Source: Paragordius varius (Eukaryota; Nematomorpha). From it: a stretch of DNA of 64,000 bases. Shown one piece after another: positions 21,682-34,800 of this stretch (positions are counted from its first letter, which is position 1; every line of letters starts with the position of its first letter). The notes beneath the pieces were generated by a model, which did no database searches, was not told the DNA's origin, and was given only the letters and a program-made list of their open reading frames with translations. A program made the position numbers and the translations under genes. The DNA is taken from assembly GCA_964247055.1 (NCBI GenBank), contig OZ176052.1:3844001-3908000 (forward strand), read 5' to 3'.

Positions 21682-24600
21682 TTAATGTATTTCACATTTT
21701 TTAATTTCGTTCAGCCATTTTTGACATTTTTCTTGCAAAATTTTGATTGATTCTAGGAAAAGGACGTCTGGTCCTATTGCACCCAGTGATTCTATATAAA
21801 CTATTGTAATAAAATATTAATTAAAATTAAACATACTGTGGGTTTGATATAATACATATTAATTCATTTTAAATAAAAAATTTTTTAATTTATACTAATT
21901 GTACCACTGTTGATGAATTTTTTTATGTAAATAAAAAAATATTAACTTTTACTAAAATTTCAATTAAAAAATCATTGATCAAGCGATATGTTTATCAAAA
22001 GTTTAATTTATATACTTATACTCTAAAAATTTATAAAACATTTATATATTGACAAAATAAGGAAAGGATCTGCGAATCACTTATAATGACCACACTCTTT
22101 ATAATAAACCAAATCAGTAACAAAATTAAAATGTAAATTATTTTTTACTTACAGAACAATCTTAAATATTCATATATATGTAATTAGATAATTAATATAA
22201 GTATAAGGAAATTTAAAAATAATTACATATAAAATGGTGAGGTAATTTGTATAATTCGACTTTGTCCTTCAACTCTGAATGGCGAAAAACATTACGACTG
22301 CATAAATCATTTCTTGCATCTTTCACCTGAGCAACTTCGTTCCCTGTGATATATAATAAAAAAGAGAAATATATAAAAAATACTAGGAAAATTTTTTTTG
22401 ATATATTATATAAAAATCTGGGCTGGTATATTTCATGTAACCTCATGGCGAAAATAATTTAAAATCAATTAACCTAATATAAATTAATGTAAACAACGAT
22501 ATTTAAAAAAACCCATTATGTATAATTTTATACGATGTACATACATAAAGTAAAGATTTTGACCTTAAAATCTATAATAGAAAATTATATATATACAGTA
22601 AAAACTGAAATTATACGGACAAAACGTAAAATTATAAAGACAAATATTTTTTCCAAAAGACCATACTTTTTCAAACTTTAATTTTTTCTATAAAAAGAAT
22701 TGAGAGTGTCACCAATATACATATCAATTTCATAATATGCAATTTGAAACAATGAGTTATAATTTAAAAAATGGAGTTTACAAAAGTATGGTTTTCTTTA
22801 AGAAAAAAATATTTGCCTTTATATTTTTACAATTCAGTATAATTCCAATTGTTACTGTATATATTATATATTCAATAAATATAAAACCATTTGTGTCATT
22901 AACGATTTCAATGACGCCTTTACTAAAGCACTTTTGTAACTTGTGGGCATCTTCGTTGAGTAAGGGTTCTTTAAGGATAATTTCAGGATGAAGGCGATAA
23001 AATGCGGTACCTAAAAATGTCAGCAATATTATCACAATTTTTTTTATAAACAAATGTATACAAAAAAATGAGTACAGCCAGACAACAAATGAATTTTTCA
23101 TTTTAACTGATTTTTTACAATATAATTAAGGAACACAATAAAACACGTGTCTTCCATTTGCTGTATTTTACCCATACGCTACTGCATGGACAATTCAAAC
23201 CGCAGCCATACTATTTTGTAGCCGCGGACTATTTAATAATTTTTTAGATATAATTATTTTAAAATAAATATATGTAAACAGATATGTCGTTGTTATATGG
23301 TGCACGGCTCTTGAGACAAGATAAATATTGCGGCCCTTTAAAATTTTTGGTGGGTAACTCTATTTCCAATTTGCCAAAAATAATAATTGGCCAACATAAA
23401 CGTGTACACAGCAATTAATGTCACTCACACTATAAAATAGAGGTAAGTGCAATTTTATTATATCCGAAAATCAAAAAATAGTTATAAACGAAATTGTTAC
23501 GTACAAACTGGAGAAAATTTAGCATGATCTCTCCCTATCCCTTTGTAAGCTAACATAGTGCAACTAATCTCCTGGCCTGGGTTAAGTTGTGCTATAAGAA
23601 TGTTTGATTCTACCGGTTTGGGTGGTTTTTTAGTTAATGTTGGGTGATCAGATTGGTTTCCGATGGGAATCCATTTTATATCACTGGACAATACTAGTGA
23701 GATAGTTAAAGTATGATATGTAATTGGAAAAATGTATATTAAAATAGTCTTTTTAAAATTTAAAAATAAGTCTAAAATGAATTAAAATATTCCTAATATC
23801 GAATGCGGGTATATGTTATTTAACATTACAGTCATGTATATTTAGAATTGAAAGATATTCGTTTGTAAATGATTATAATTTGTTTTGAATTGTTTTAATG
23901 TTTGATATGTCAACTTTCAACATGCACATTTTTAAGCATTAAAATAATAATAGCCTATATATAGTAAACAATTAAAAACAAAGTAAAATCAATTAAAAAC
24001 GTATATCTGACAATTCTAAACATACATGACTGTATATGAAATTCCATTTGATATCCACAATACTTGTGAGATAGTAAAAATTATGATGTGTAATTCGAAA
24101 AAAATGTATATAAAAATAGGTCTAAATTCTAATATTAAATGCGCCATATGCTATTTTCAACTTAAATATTTTGAATTAGTGAATATTGATGCGATTGGAA
24201 AATAATTAATCGCATGGAGTTTTATACTCGATAAGTGAGAACTATAAAAAAATCATTAAGTTAATATAAACACAACAAATAAAAACGGTATGAGCCAAAA
24301 ATCAGACGAGGCATATGTTTGTCTTAAAAACAATTTTACGATACCTTTATCGTGCAGATAAGGCTCACTTGCATCTGTTTTATTTTTAACGCATTTGACA
24401 GCTAATTCAAATTTCAATGTATCTATAGAATTTTCTTCTAATTCAGTACCTTTAAAATAATAAAAACAAAACTAACCTTTTTGCTTAAACTCAAGAATTC
24501 TAGGGTCGATACTAAGAGGTATCAAACCTAGTCGATGACATAAAACTTCATCTGGAATGACAGAAGTATTATTATACAACAAAACTTTTTCGATTGCGAT

Positions 24601-24860
24601 TGAGGGATTCTTAAATTAAAAATATATTACTTCAGATATAAGTATTCTACGGATAGAATTTGCTAACGAAGCATCACATCCAATTATATCGCATTCCATA
24701 TCAACATTATCTAGTTTCTTTATGTTAATAATGAGATTCTATTAATTATTTATATTAAAATAACATTTTTTAAAGACTTTGCTTCAAATAATATATTATC
24801 ATCAATATCGTCATTTACGATTCCATCTTCCAGCAATTTAATTTTAGAAGTCTTTTCCAT
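21682..24860 (-). CDS. POLR1C: RNA polymerases I and III subunit RPAC1 (AC40)
   Basis: POLR1C is the alpha-like subunit that pairs with AC19 to nucleate Pol I and Pol III assembly. Eight exons in transcription order: 24860-24765, 24738-24631, 24609-24477, 24449-24345, 23693-23505, 23010-22888, 22343-22227, 21800-21682, giving 329 residues (human about 346). Conserved segments in order: CDIIGCDASLANSIRRILIS (alpha-type dimerisation motif, compare human GIDAAIANAFRRIL), EKVLLYNNTSVIPDEVLCHR, GLIPLSIDPR, IKWIPIGNQ, ILIAQLNPGQEIS, KGIGRDHAKFSPV, KCFSKGVIEI, ESLGAIGPDVLF. The first three introns are only 26, 21 and 27 nt; the rest are about 430-650 nt. The N-terminus is shorter than the human one, and ATG at 24858-24860 is the first in frame; an acceptor-like TTTTACCAG lies about 10 bases upstream. 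The stop is about 126 bases from that of convergent RFC1. Confidence 0.96.
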
Positions 24861-25689
24861 GCGATTTTTTTCTGGTAAAAGTTAAGTGAATGTTTTTTTG
24901 AAAAGAAATATTTTTAAACTTTTTTATAATATGATTAATTAAGAATTCACTTTTGCATTAACTGTACGCCTTAAAAGAAAGCGGCAGTATTTCAAACAGT
25001 GAACACCATAAATCGGTGAGATACAAAGGATCTAAAAAATTGGTATACTCATAACATTTTTTGTTTTGGGCCCTACTTGTCATTTATCTTGGTACTTTAT
25101 ATATATAAAAATTGCATAGGCGCATACACTTTTGACATACATTTTCAGTCCTTCTATTTAAATCTAAGTCGCTGTGACCCTAGTTATATAATATTTTAAA
25201 AAATATAGTATAAATTGAATCCATAGTTATATCGTAATAATGTGAAAAAAATTATTTTAAAACACTGGATATTTTTGGATTAACTTGCAGGCAAAAATTT
25301 AGCAAACATGACAAGTTTGTATTCAAATATAAAGAACTCAAAACAAACCACTTATTTGTTTATTAATGTTAGATGTGATATTATATAAGTTTAAATTTAG
25401 CGTTAGATAAAGAAATGATATTATGCGACTTACTATAAAATAAAATAATTTTGAAGTGGAATGGTTCTTTTTTAACGCTTAATTTGCACTGTTTTGTTCT
25501 AATTATATCACAGTGGTCAATTTTGTAAATTACCTAAAATTAATTTAATTATCCAACACGGTTCTTATCGTCTGAAATCTAAAACTACCCAAAAATGTAT
25601 TAGAGTGATAAAATTAGATTTTCAATAATTTGGCTTATTTATATGGTTTTAATTGGGAGGCAAAATTTATTTTGGCACGTCCCATCAAA
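24861..25689. other. Intergenic stretch upstream of POLR1C; nothing recognised
   Basis: AT-rich DNA containing the presumed POLR1C promoter on the minus strand, though no convincing TATA or initiator stands out from the background. No exon-like open frame, RNA gene or repeat family member was recognised before the MITE piece that begins near 25690. Confidence 0.5.
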
Positions 25690-25917
25690 TAAACATGATA
25701 TTTTACCAAAAATTGCAAAATAATAATGGCGTCCAAGTAGTTTGATACGAAACTTTTTTCCAAAACTAATATTTTTTAGATATTCTGGCTTATTTATATA
25801 TTTTTTTCAGAGAGAGAATATTTTAAATTGGGACCGTCTCTTTCAGTATTTTTTTAAAATATCAACTTAAATATAGTCTGAGGTATTTGGATACCCCTAT
25901 TTGAATCGAAGTGTTAA
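25690..25917 (-). mobile_element. Truncated TTAA MITE
   Basis: Shares the family's TGGCGTCCAAGTAGTTTGA segment, the AAATTGGGACCGT block and the terminal GGTATTTGGATACCCCTATT palindrome region, and ends in GAATCGAAGTGTTAA. The opposite terminus is missing. It lies in the intergenic region between POLR1C and the goliath-like gene. Confidence 0.7.
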
Positions 25918-26955
25918 CAATAATATAAGCAAATGAAACCAAAATCAGAGATGCTCGAAAACAATAATATCAAACATTAATCAGTAACTGTTATATTCTT
26001 GAAAAAAAGAGCCGAACTGAAAATACGCTTATGTAATAATCTATGCTATGGTAAAGTATTATAAAACCATATAAAAATGTATTTAGTGGTTTTAGTTTAT
26101 AGTTTTTCATTCTAAATTCTAATAATCTTTCGAACCGAATCACCTTTCGTGTTTATTTATGTCATAAATTGTAGCGAATTACATCTGACATCACCTTACA
26201 CACTCATTCTTCTCTTAAGTCTTTAATTGCGTTTTTTGGGTCTTTTTGCTTAACGTTTAAAAAAATTAAATAAAAAATTTAACACAAATCGGGTGTCCCG
26301 CTCAGGATTATCTGAAAATAAACTGCTCATGTATTACGCCCACTTTTGTACTACTTATTGAAATAAAAAAAATTTTTATAAATATATATTGAGTACCATT
26401 TATTTATACAAAAAAATGATTTTAAATTTGATTGAGTACCCTACTAAGATTGGCCTATTTTTAATTAATTAATATTTCATTTTCGGCTTGAATTATACAT
26501 AAAATTGGGTTTTTGGTCGGTCAAACCCCTTATGATTGCGGCCTTTCGCGCAGTGGCGATATAATTAATCTCAGATTGCACCGCAACATTTAGGTTAACG
26601 GTTCTTTAGGGTTTCCGCAAAAAGAGGTGCGTCAAAATTTAAAATTAACAAAATTATTTATGATATTTTAGTAAATGTTTGTTTGTTCAAGTTTAAAAAG
26701 TTCACTTTTTGTTAGAATTTTTAGGAAAATTCCATAAAAAGTTGTTATTTCCGTAACATATTTTTCAAAACTTATTATATGTGGCATATGATTTTGATAC
26801 TCTTTTTTGTTATAAAATATTAAAAGTAATTTACCTTTTCTATAGATAATAGGTGGTAATGATGTTAATTTTTTCCCCAGACTTTAATTTCTTTAGTTTT
26901 CTTTTTTTTTTCGCATAAACAAATTTGAGGTATTTTTATTGGAAAACCCTGGAAG
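25918..26955. other. Intergenic stretch; GC-richer island near 26530-26640 of unknown identity
   Basis: Mostly AT-rich with no gene. A locally GC-richer piece (CTTTCGCGCAGTGGCGATAT... to about 26625) slightly resembles the 5' end of U4 snRNA, but it lacks the conserved K-turn sequences and an appropriate downstream structure, so no RNA gene is called. Confidence 0.4.
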
Positions 26956-28340
26956 AAGGAAAAACAATACATATACAACGTATAACAAATCCCTTTAGAA
27001 TATAGAAGTAAACAATAGACTTGAATTTATGGTTAAGACAGATAATAACTCAGAAACCCAATGGAATGATATTAAAACAATAATTCAAAGACAGCACAAA
27101 AATATTTAATAAAAATAAATACCAAAAAATAATACATCATATAAAAAAGGGTTATTAGATGACTGTATAAAAATAATTGAAGTAAGAAGAAGAGCTAATA
27201 GAGGAAAAAAGGTTAAAAAACTAAAATTCATACTCAGAGAGAAAAGGAATGACCTGGAAGAATACTGGAATAAACAATGCACGATTATTGCGGAAGCAAA
27301 CAGAAAAGGCTTAATCTGTGTCAAACCATCAGAAGAAGAAATCAATATCAACTCCCAACATTAAAATTAAGGATGATGAAGGAAAGATACTGACGACGGA
27401 AAAAGAAATTAAAAAAGGATGGGAAAGTTACACCAAATAGCTATATAGTGCGCACCCAGGTTCAAATATTAGAATATATGGGATGGGGATGATGATTTAT
27501 CTATGTTGGAAGCATGGTAAAAGTTTTGAAATCGATACCAATAAGAGAATTCTCTGGAATAGATAATATTGCCTTGGAATTCATAAGAGATATATTAGTA
27601 TCAGTTATATATAGTCAGGAAGTATGGGAATCAAGTATGTTAAAAAGGGAGAAAGATTTGCAGACGACACGACGCCTGTCGCAGATAATGTAGATAAAAT
27701 ACGATAAGGATAGTAAGAGAAGAATATAAAAGATATGGACCGAACGTCAGGTCTAAGAAAACCAAAGTATAAGTTTTTCAAAAAAAATTAATATAACCAT
27801 AGACGACACCCCAGTAGAAGTAAATAAAATTCAATTCTTCTTTCCAATAGATAAACGGCTACTCAACGCCAGATATTAAACGCCGCATAGCATTAGGGAA
27901 GTCAGTTGCGAACAAGTTGACTAAATTATGGAAAAGTAAAGACATCACTAGGAAAACTAAAGTGAGAGTATTGAAATGCATGGTTTTTTCGGTAGCGACT
28001 TATGCTGCCGAAGGTTGGACACTTAAACTGAATGATAAAAAAAGGGATGGCAGCATTCAGTGGTGTTGGAGGAAAATGATGAATATAAGATTGTCTGACA
28101 AGGTTAATAATGAAACAATAAGAAAAAAAATAAATATTGAGTTAATGGGAGCTTATAAAAAGAAAGTTTAGGTACATTGGGAACACTTTAAGATGTACAT
28201 CCCTTGAGAAGGGGATTCGATTTTTGGGAAAGTTGAAATGAAAAGGAATAAAGGAAGACTTATGTTAAGGTGGCTGGATGTAAGGAAGGAATCTGGTAGA
28301 AATAAAAGTTAATTGAAGGAAATAGCATGGTAGAAAGAAA
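26956..28340 (+). mobile_element. Decayed non-LTR retrotransposon (LINE), different family from the RFC1 intron copy
   Basis: Frames on the plus strand give linker pieces (EVRRRANRGKKVKK, FILREKRNDLEEYWNKQC), a reverse-transcriptase catalytic box remnant (RFADDT near 27660), and a well-preserved C-terminal region at 27870-28170: GYSTPDIKRRIALGKSVANK, TKLWKSKDITRKTKVRVLKC, VFSVATYAAEGWTLK. These are typical of the C-terminus of RTE/BovB-like and related LINEs. Multiple stops and frameshifts show it is dead, and much of the reverse transcriptase core is missing. Confidence 0.8.
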
Positions 28341-28639
28341 AGTGAAATAACTAGTATTTACTTAGCTACCTAACACACGCACAACAAATAATTTACTTTC
28401 AATTCTTCAATTTTTCATTCTTCTCCGTATCTTTGTGTATTAAAAAATTTCCTATGAAACATTATAATTAATTTACTTCTCAGCAAAGAGAATCTAAATT
28501 CAGATAGGAACATATCATATAAAAATGGTTCTAAAATCCGGGGGTATAAAAAAACTATTCCGATAGAAAAATAAATTAGGATTATCATGGTCTTTAGGTT
28601 TGGACATTTTGAATGAGAAAAAAAGGTATTATCGCTTTT

Positions 28640-29260
28640 GTAGTTACTGTATTATCAGAAAATGTAAAAATTCGCACCCATTTTAATGAATTTGGTTAAA
28701 ACTAAATGCTCTATAAAAATATTTCGATATCTCATAAACTACATACTTAGAGCAAAACAATACTTTTGAAATTTTTATAGATGTGGGCTCCGAAGTCCGC
28801 AAAATTTTTGGCTCTTCCAAAATAATGCCGAGATTGAGAGATAACAATATTTTATATATATGCTAAATTTTAATACTAAAAATATTTAAAAAAATGCGTA
28901 CTTGTTATAAAAAATTTTTTACAAACTTTTGTTGAACCGTACTGCAAACTATTTAGAAACCGGTATAACAACGCTTTAAGATATAAGCTTTTTTTCTAAA
29001 TAATTATGATGCTGAACATTACTATAGGTTCAGATTTTACATTTTTGGATTAAACACAATAACGAGCAAATTTTTTAATTTAAATTCTGAGGCGATCAAC
29101 ATCATCGAATTATATAAAAAAAGTGGTTTCATAATGACTTAAGCGTTTTTATACCGTTTCCATAATGCATAAAAAATAGTAAAGTCCGTTTCAAAAAAAC
29201 TTTGTTAAATAACTTTTGAAAAAAGATGAATTTTTTAAAAATATTTAGTTAATATTCAAA
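28640..29260 (+). repeat. Dispersed repeat R2
   Basis: Bases 28690-28830 resemble 48080-48190 and 4070-4200 (shared CATAAACTACATA, AGCAAAACA, GGGCTCC motifs). Bases 29010-29060 resemble 4228-4270 (shared TTACTATAGG). The copies are diverged. No coding capacity or clear termini were found, so the class of element is unknown. Confidence 0.5.
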
Positions 29261-29294
29261 ATTATAGCTCAATATCGGAATATTTGCGTTTATT

Positions 29295-31275
29295 TTAACA
29301 CTTCGATTCAACCCCAGACTAAATTTGAGTTACTACCGAAGGAAACGGTCCCATTTATGCTTCTATCCTAATAAAAATTATATAAATATGCCAAAATATC
29401 TAAATAAAATTTTATTTTGAAAAAAAGTGCTATGTCAAACTACTTCGACATATTTTACAAAATTTTTGCAAAGTATCGTCTTCATAAAACTATTTTTTAT
29501 TTAACACTTGGATACAACACACTCGTTGTAGGCCTTCGATTCAAATTGGGGTAATTGGATACCCCAGGCCTGTTTAAAATCCAATACAAAAAGTATGGAA
29601 GTAATCAAAACCATGGCATAATTTTCCACTTATATAACATTGATAAATCGAATTATTTAAAAAAATTTATTTAAAAATACTTGATATTACTTATTTTAAG
29701 CTAAAACCTAAAGGTAAAAATTTCGTCACCGAGACATGTGTGAAATAAAAATAACACAAAATAAACCACTTTTTCTATTGCTATCAATGTTAGATGTAAT
29801 TTAAATAAAAAAATAGCTTTAATTTTACCCTTAAAATTAAATGAAGACGATATTTTGCAATAATTTGCAAAATAAAAATGGCGTCGAAGTAGTTTGACAT
29901 GGAGCTTTTTTTTCAAAACAAAATTTTATAAAGATATTTTGGCATATTTATATAATTTTTATTAGGATAGAAGCATAAATTTATTGGACCGTTTCCTTCA
30001 ATAGTTTTTTAAAAATATTAATATAAATGTAGTCTGGGGTATTTAGATACCCCAATTTGAATCGAAGTGTTAAATCCATTGATAGAAATAGAAAAAGCTG
30101 TTTATTTTATATTATTTTTTAATTTTACCAATGCACGCATGTCACGTTGGCTAAATTTTTACCTTTCGGTTTTAGCTTAACACTTGGATACAAGGCATTC
30201 ATTTTAGTCCTTTGATTTAAATTGGGGTAGTTAAATACCCCACTTTTTAAAATTAAATTCTAAAAAATATGGAAACATGGCAGAATTTTGCACTTAACAC
30301 TTGGATACAACACATTCATTTTAGTCTTTCGATTGAAATTGGGGTAGTTGGATACCCCAGGCCTGTTTAAAAATAAATTCTTTAAAAAATATGGAAGCAA
30401 TCGAAACCATGTCAAAATTTTGCACTTATATAACATTAATAAACCGAAATATATAAAAAAATTTATTCAAAAATACTTAATATTACTTATTTTAAGCTAA
30501 ATCGAAAGGTAAAAATTTAATCAACGTAACATGTGTGAAATGGTGAAATTGAAAAATAATACAAAATAAACCGCTTTTTCCATTTAAATCAATGTTAGAT
30601 ATAATTTAAATAATAAAGCCATAATTTTACTCTTAAAATAAATAAAAATGGCGTCCAAGTAATTTGACGAACTTGTTTATCAAAAAATTTTATTTAGATA
30701 TTTTGGCATATTTATATAATTTTTATTAAGATAGAAGCATAAATTTAAATTGAGACCGTTTCCTTCAGTAGTTTTTTAAAAATCCTAACTTAAATTTAGT
30801 CTGGGGTATTTAGATACCCCAATTTGAATCAAAGTGTCAAATAACATTAATAAACCGAAATATATAAAAAATTAAATTAATACTTGATATTACTTATTTT
30901 AAGCTAAACCGAAAGAAAAAATTTAGTCAACGTGACATGTGTCAAATTGTAAAATTAAAAAATAATACAAAATAAACCGCTTTTTCTATTATCAATGTTA
31001 GATGTAATTTATATAAAAAAGCTTTAGTTTTACCCTTAAAATTAAATAAAGACGATATTTTGCAAAATTTTTGTAAAATAAAAATGGCGTCGAAGTAGTT
31101 TGAGATGGAACTTTTTTTTCAAAACAAATTTATCATATTTTGGATTTATATAATATTTATCAGGATAAAAGCAGAAATTTAAATTGGGACCGTTTCCTTC
31201 AGTAGTTTTTTTTAAAAATTTTAATTTAAATTTAGTCTGGGGTATTTAGATACCCCAATTTGAATCGAAGTTATA
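29295..31275. mobile_element. Nested cluster of TTAA MITEs
   Basis: At least four partial or complete members. One clear copy is 29501-30073 in minus orientation, starting TTAACACTTGGATACAACAC and ending GAATCGAAGTGTTAA. It interrupts an older plus-oriented copy whose 5' half is 29297-29500 and whose 3' half resumes near 30074. Another begins at 30294 (TTAACACTTGGATAC) and ends near 30840. A truncated copy follows to about 31275. New copies have inserted into older ones at TTAA, giving an insertion chronology. Confidence 0.8.
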
Positions 31276-31896
31276 AATTAACATATGTTGAGAATCAAAA
31301 TATTTGTGTCATATGACAACACAAATAAGAGTGTATGTGACTTTTTAGAAGTTTGTTATTTTCTCGGACTAGTTTTAAAATTTCCCATTCTATCCAAATT
31401 CGGATCTCCATATAAATAAAGGTTAAATATTTTTTTTGTTACTTTATTTCAAATATTTTTTTAAATTCGCATACAACTTAAGAATTGATTATATGTAAAA
31501 TAACCTTAACCCATTCACTAATGATCTTTGATTATTTTTTTTATTTAATTACTTGTACAACCTTTTACCTCCCATTTTATATAAATAATTATATAGTGTT
31601 AAGGTTTGTTATTATAAATTAGAGAAATCAAAATATTTTTAAATTGAAGATAACCATTATTGTAATTAATATATGTTTTACACCTATAATATAGTGCAAT
31701 ATGAGGTCTACGATATTTTTATTTCTCTCATATCCTAATCCAACAATTATATCCACTATAAATGATAATGCTTAAGCAAATCATTCACAGTTGACACTCA
31801 ATCAAACGGCGGATTTAATAATGCTTGCATATATCGATACTATTAATGTGTAATTAAGACGTATTTACGTCCAAAAAATCTAATAAGCGAAACAAA

Positions 31897-34800
31897 ATGC
31901 CTAATGCGGGCAATAATGATTCTCCATCATTTATTAATTGCAAGATAAATTGCCTTTTAATCCTACTCATTCATGCCATAGCTTTTAAGGTATCCTTAGG
32001 TCAAAATACAACTCTATTCACTTATTTATCATCAGCTACTACTTCAACATATTTAAGGGAGCGATCTACTGTAATTACCATGGCGTTAACAACATTAAAG
32101 TCTTTTAATGAAAATTTAACATTATCTTCAATTATGGGAATCTCAATTAATAATTCAACTACACCCCCAAATTTACCTTTTAACATTTTACCAGCTCCTG
32201 GTGACAACAAAACAGATAACGCTCAACTCTATAATAATATTAACGTTAACCGGAATTTAACCTCTAACGATAATAATGCACAAAATAATTCAACCTTGCT
32301 ACAAAAGACAAACACTGACATTAATTTAGACAATTTGGAAATGGATCCACTCATGTCTGCTTTTTATCCATTCATTTCATCTCTCAGTACTATGAACAAT
32401 AACAACAACAATATAAATCTTGTCAATAATCAGGGTGGAACTAATAATAAGGGTCGATTCTCACCACAAAATTCATCCGCCTTTTATAATTACAATGTAG
32501 GTCCATCAAACTCAGACACTGACATGATGGGAAGTTTGGGGTCGTCTGCCTCACTCACCGCTAAAAAGTTGATGGAAATGCGTCGGCGTTACCAACAGCA
32601 ACAACAGCGGTTTGGGAATATGACTCTTTTACCCATTCTTAGCGGTAATCAAAATAATGGAGGAGTACCGCCCCCTTTTCTTTCCCCTTTACCTGCGACT
32701 CCTACATCGTCTGCCTCTGGGGCAGATGAACACCATGGGGGCGGTCATCTTATTACGTCATCTGTCGGATCGTCTGCTACAACGTATGTGAGTCGAACGT
32801 CCATTTTATTTGTTTCCATATCCTTTATTGTACTCATGATCATCTCTTTGGCTTGGCTCGTCTTTTATTACGTGCAACGGTTTAGATATGCCCATGCCAA
32901 GGATCAACTTGCGGTAAATTGTTGCATATATGGGCGAAACGTTAAATTTTTTTAAACTTTTGGTTTTATTGTTTAAGTAATCCATGTAATGTGGAACAAA
33001 TTATTGAGCTTAAAACGATGGTATATCACATGTAGGGGTATTATTACGGTGCTTTACAGTTATTGCTTGACAATTTTAGATTTTAATATTTGAATCGTCT
33101 TATGATAATATTTTTTGCCCCTTTCGGTTTTAGAAACGACTCAACAGCGCAGCCAAAAAAGCCCTGGTCAAAATACCCCTCAGGACAGTCAAATCCGATG
33201 ACAAAGTTTATATTTTTTGTCGCAATTTTCGACACCAAAATTTATCGATAAACCTTATTAATTTATGTATATGCGAACACTATTATTGATTGTAATTTAT
33301 ATTAATTGAGGCCAATAGGTCACAAAAAATATATGTATGCGATAGAGAATGTTACAAAAAATGACACTGAAACATAATTTTTATGTTGATTAAACAATAC
33401 AATACAATAACATAATATCATTAGTTAATTAATTAATTAATAAATTTTTTTGGGGAAATTATATAAAGCCTTTATTTCCCATAAATTTTACCTGTTTAAC
33501 TAAATTAATGTTTGTTTTTGCGTAGGTTTTGACATCCATATAATAATAAAAGTTATATACAATTCCTGTTACCTTGATTCCTTTTTCATTTTCATTCCAT
33601 TATTATACATATATTTTTAGAAAATTGATTTTTTAATTATATATATGTATAATATAATGTGAATGATGTTAGTATATTTGTTATTATAATTCAATAATAT
33701 TTTAACATAAATACTCTAAAAAAGTAAAACATGTCAAAAATATAAGTTAAATTATAAACTAATGAGATTTGTTAATTGTTAAATATAATTTGATTTTGTA
33801 AAAAGCGTATACTTTATATTAAATTTAATATTAAATAGCAAAACCCTTAGATCCCTAAATTTCATAATATATGTAATTTTACCTCCTTAAACCGATTCTT
33901 TAATGCAAATTTCATAAATTGTATTAAATTTTTTTAGGTGACCGGACCAGATTCAGACACGTGTGCAGTATGCATTGAGGGCTTCAAACAACACGAAATT
34001 GTTAGAGAACTCAAGTGTGGGTAAATAACTTTTAATATTTTATAAAAATGAATATCGTTTGCAATTATGTGTGGCGAGTTTATTAATAATTTTTGCGGAA
34101 CAATCACATTCTTCCCCTAAAAATGGTGTTATTGTACTCATGAAACGTGATAATATGTGCAAAATCTCTATAAGTTTGTTCAAAATAAGTTTATGCAATT
34201 TGTATTTTTTAGCCATTATTTTCACAAAGCCTGCGTGGACACGTGGTTATTACTCCAACGGTCTTGTCCCATCTGTAAAATGGATATTTTGGAGGCCTAT
34301 GGATTATCGGTATAAATTATACATTTTCAAATTACATAATATTTTACACCGTTTTTTCGATAAATTTGATATCTAATAAGTTCTTACCAGGCTATTTTTT
34401 TGACTTTAAAACTGTTTTTTATAAGTTTAGTTTGCATTGTTTATAAGTTTTTAAAATTATTTATTTGGATCCTTTTTTATGCATCCATTTTTACCCCTTA
34501 ACTATTTATAGTATAATTATCTTAATGGGTTGATTAAATTACACCTATATATATTTGAATCATTTTTGGTGTTTTTTTGTAAAGGAGAAGATGAGTCTAC
34601 ACTTTGGTATATATATATTATAATTATTCATAAGCCTTAAGTCATATATAAATTCCATTTATGACATGGTTAAAAATATAATTTTTATGATAAATTTGCT
34701 GACACTCATGCACAAATGTAAAAATAGTATTTTGGATTTATCACATTTGTAAGAAAAAGCTAGCGATCTTTATTTTTTTCTATGGTATTTCAATAAAATT

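Noticed and set aside
23160-23330. GC-richer inverted motif CCGCAGCC...GGCTACGG-like in a POLR1C intron, considered as tRNA or MITE
   Set aside because: No cloverleaf or A/B boxes could be drawn, and the inverted arms are short and imperfect.
26535-26630. Possible U4-like snRNA (CTTTCGCGCAGTGGCGATAT)
   Set aside because: Only the first 15-20 bases resemble U4. The conserved 5' stem-loop K-turn sequences and a clear Sm site in the right place are missing. A covariance search would decide.
27106-27351. 81-residue open frame on the minus strand
   Set aside because: It is antisense to a decayed LINE whose plus-strand frames carry recognisable LINE sequence.
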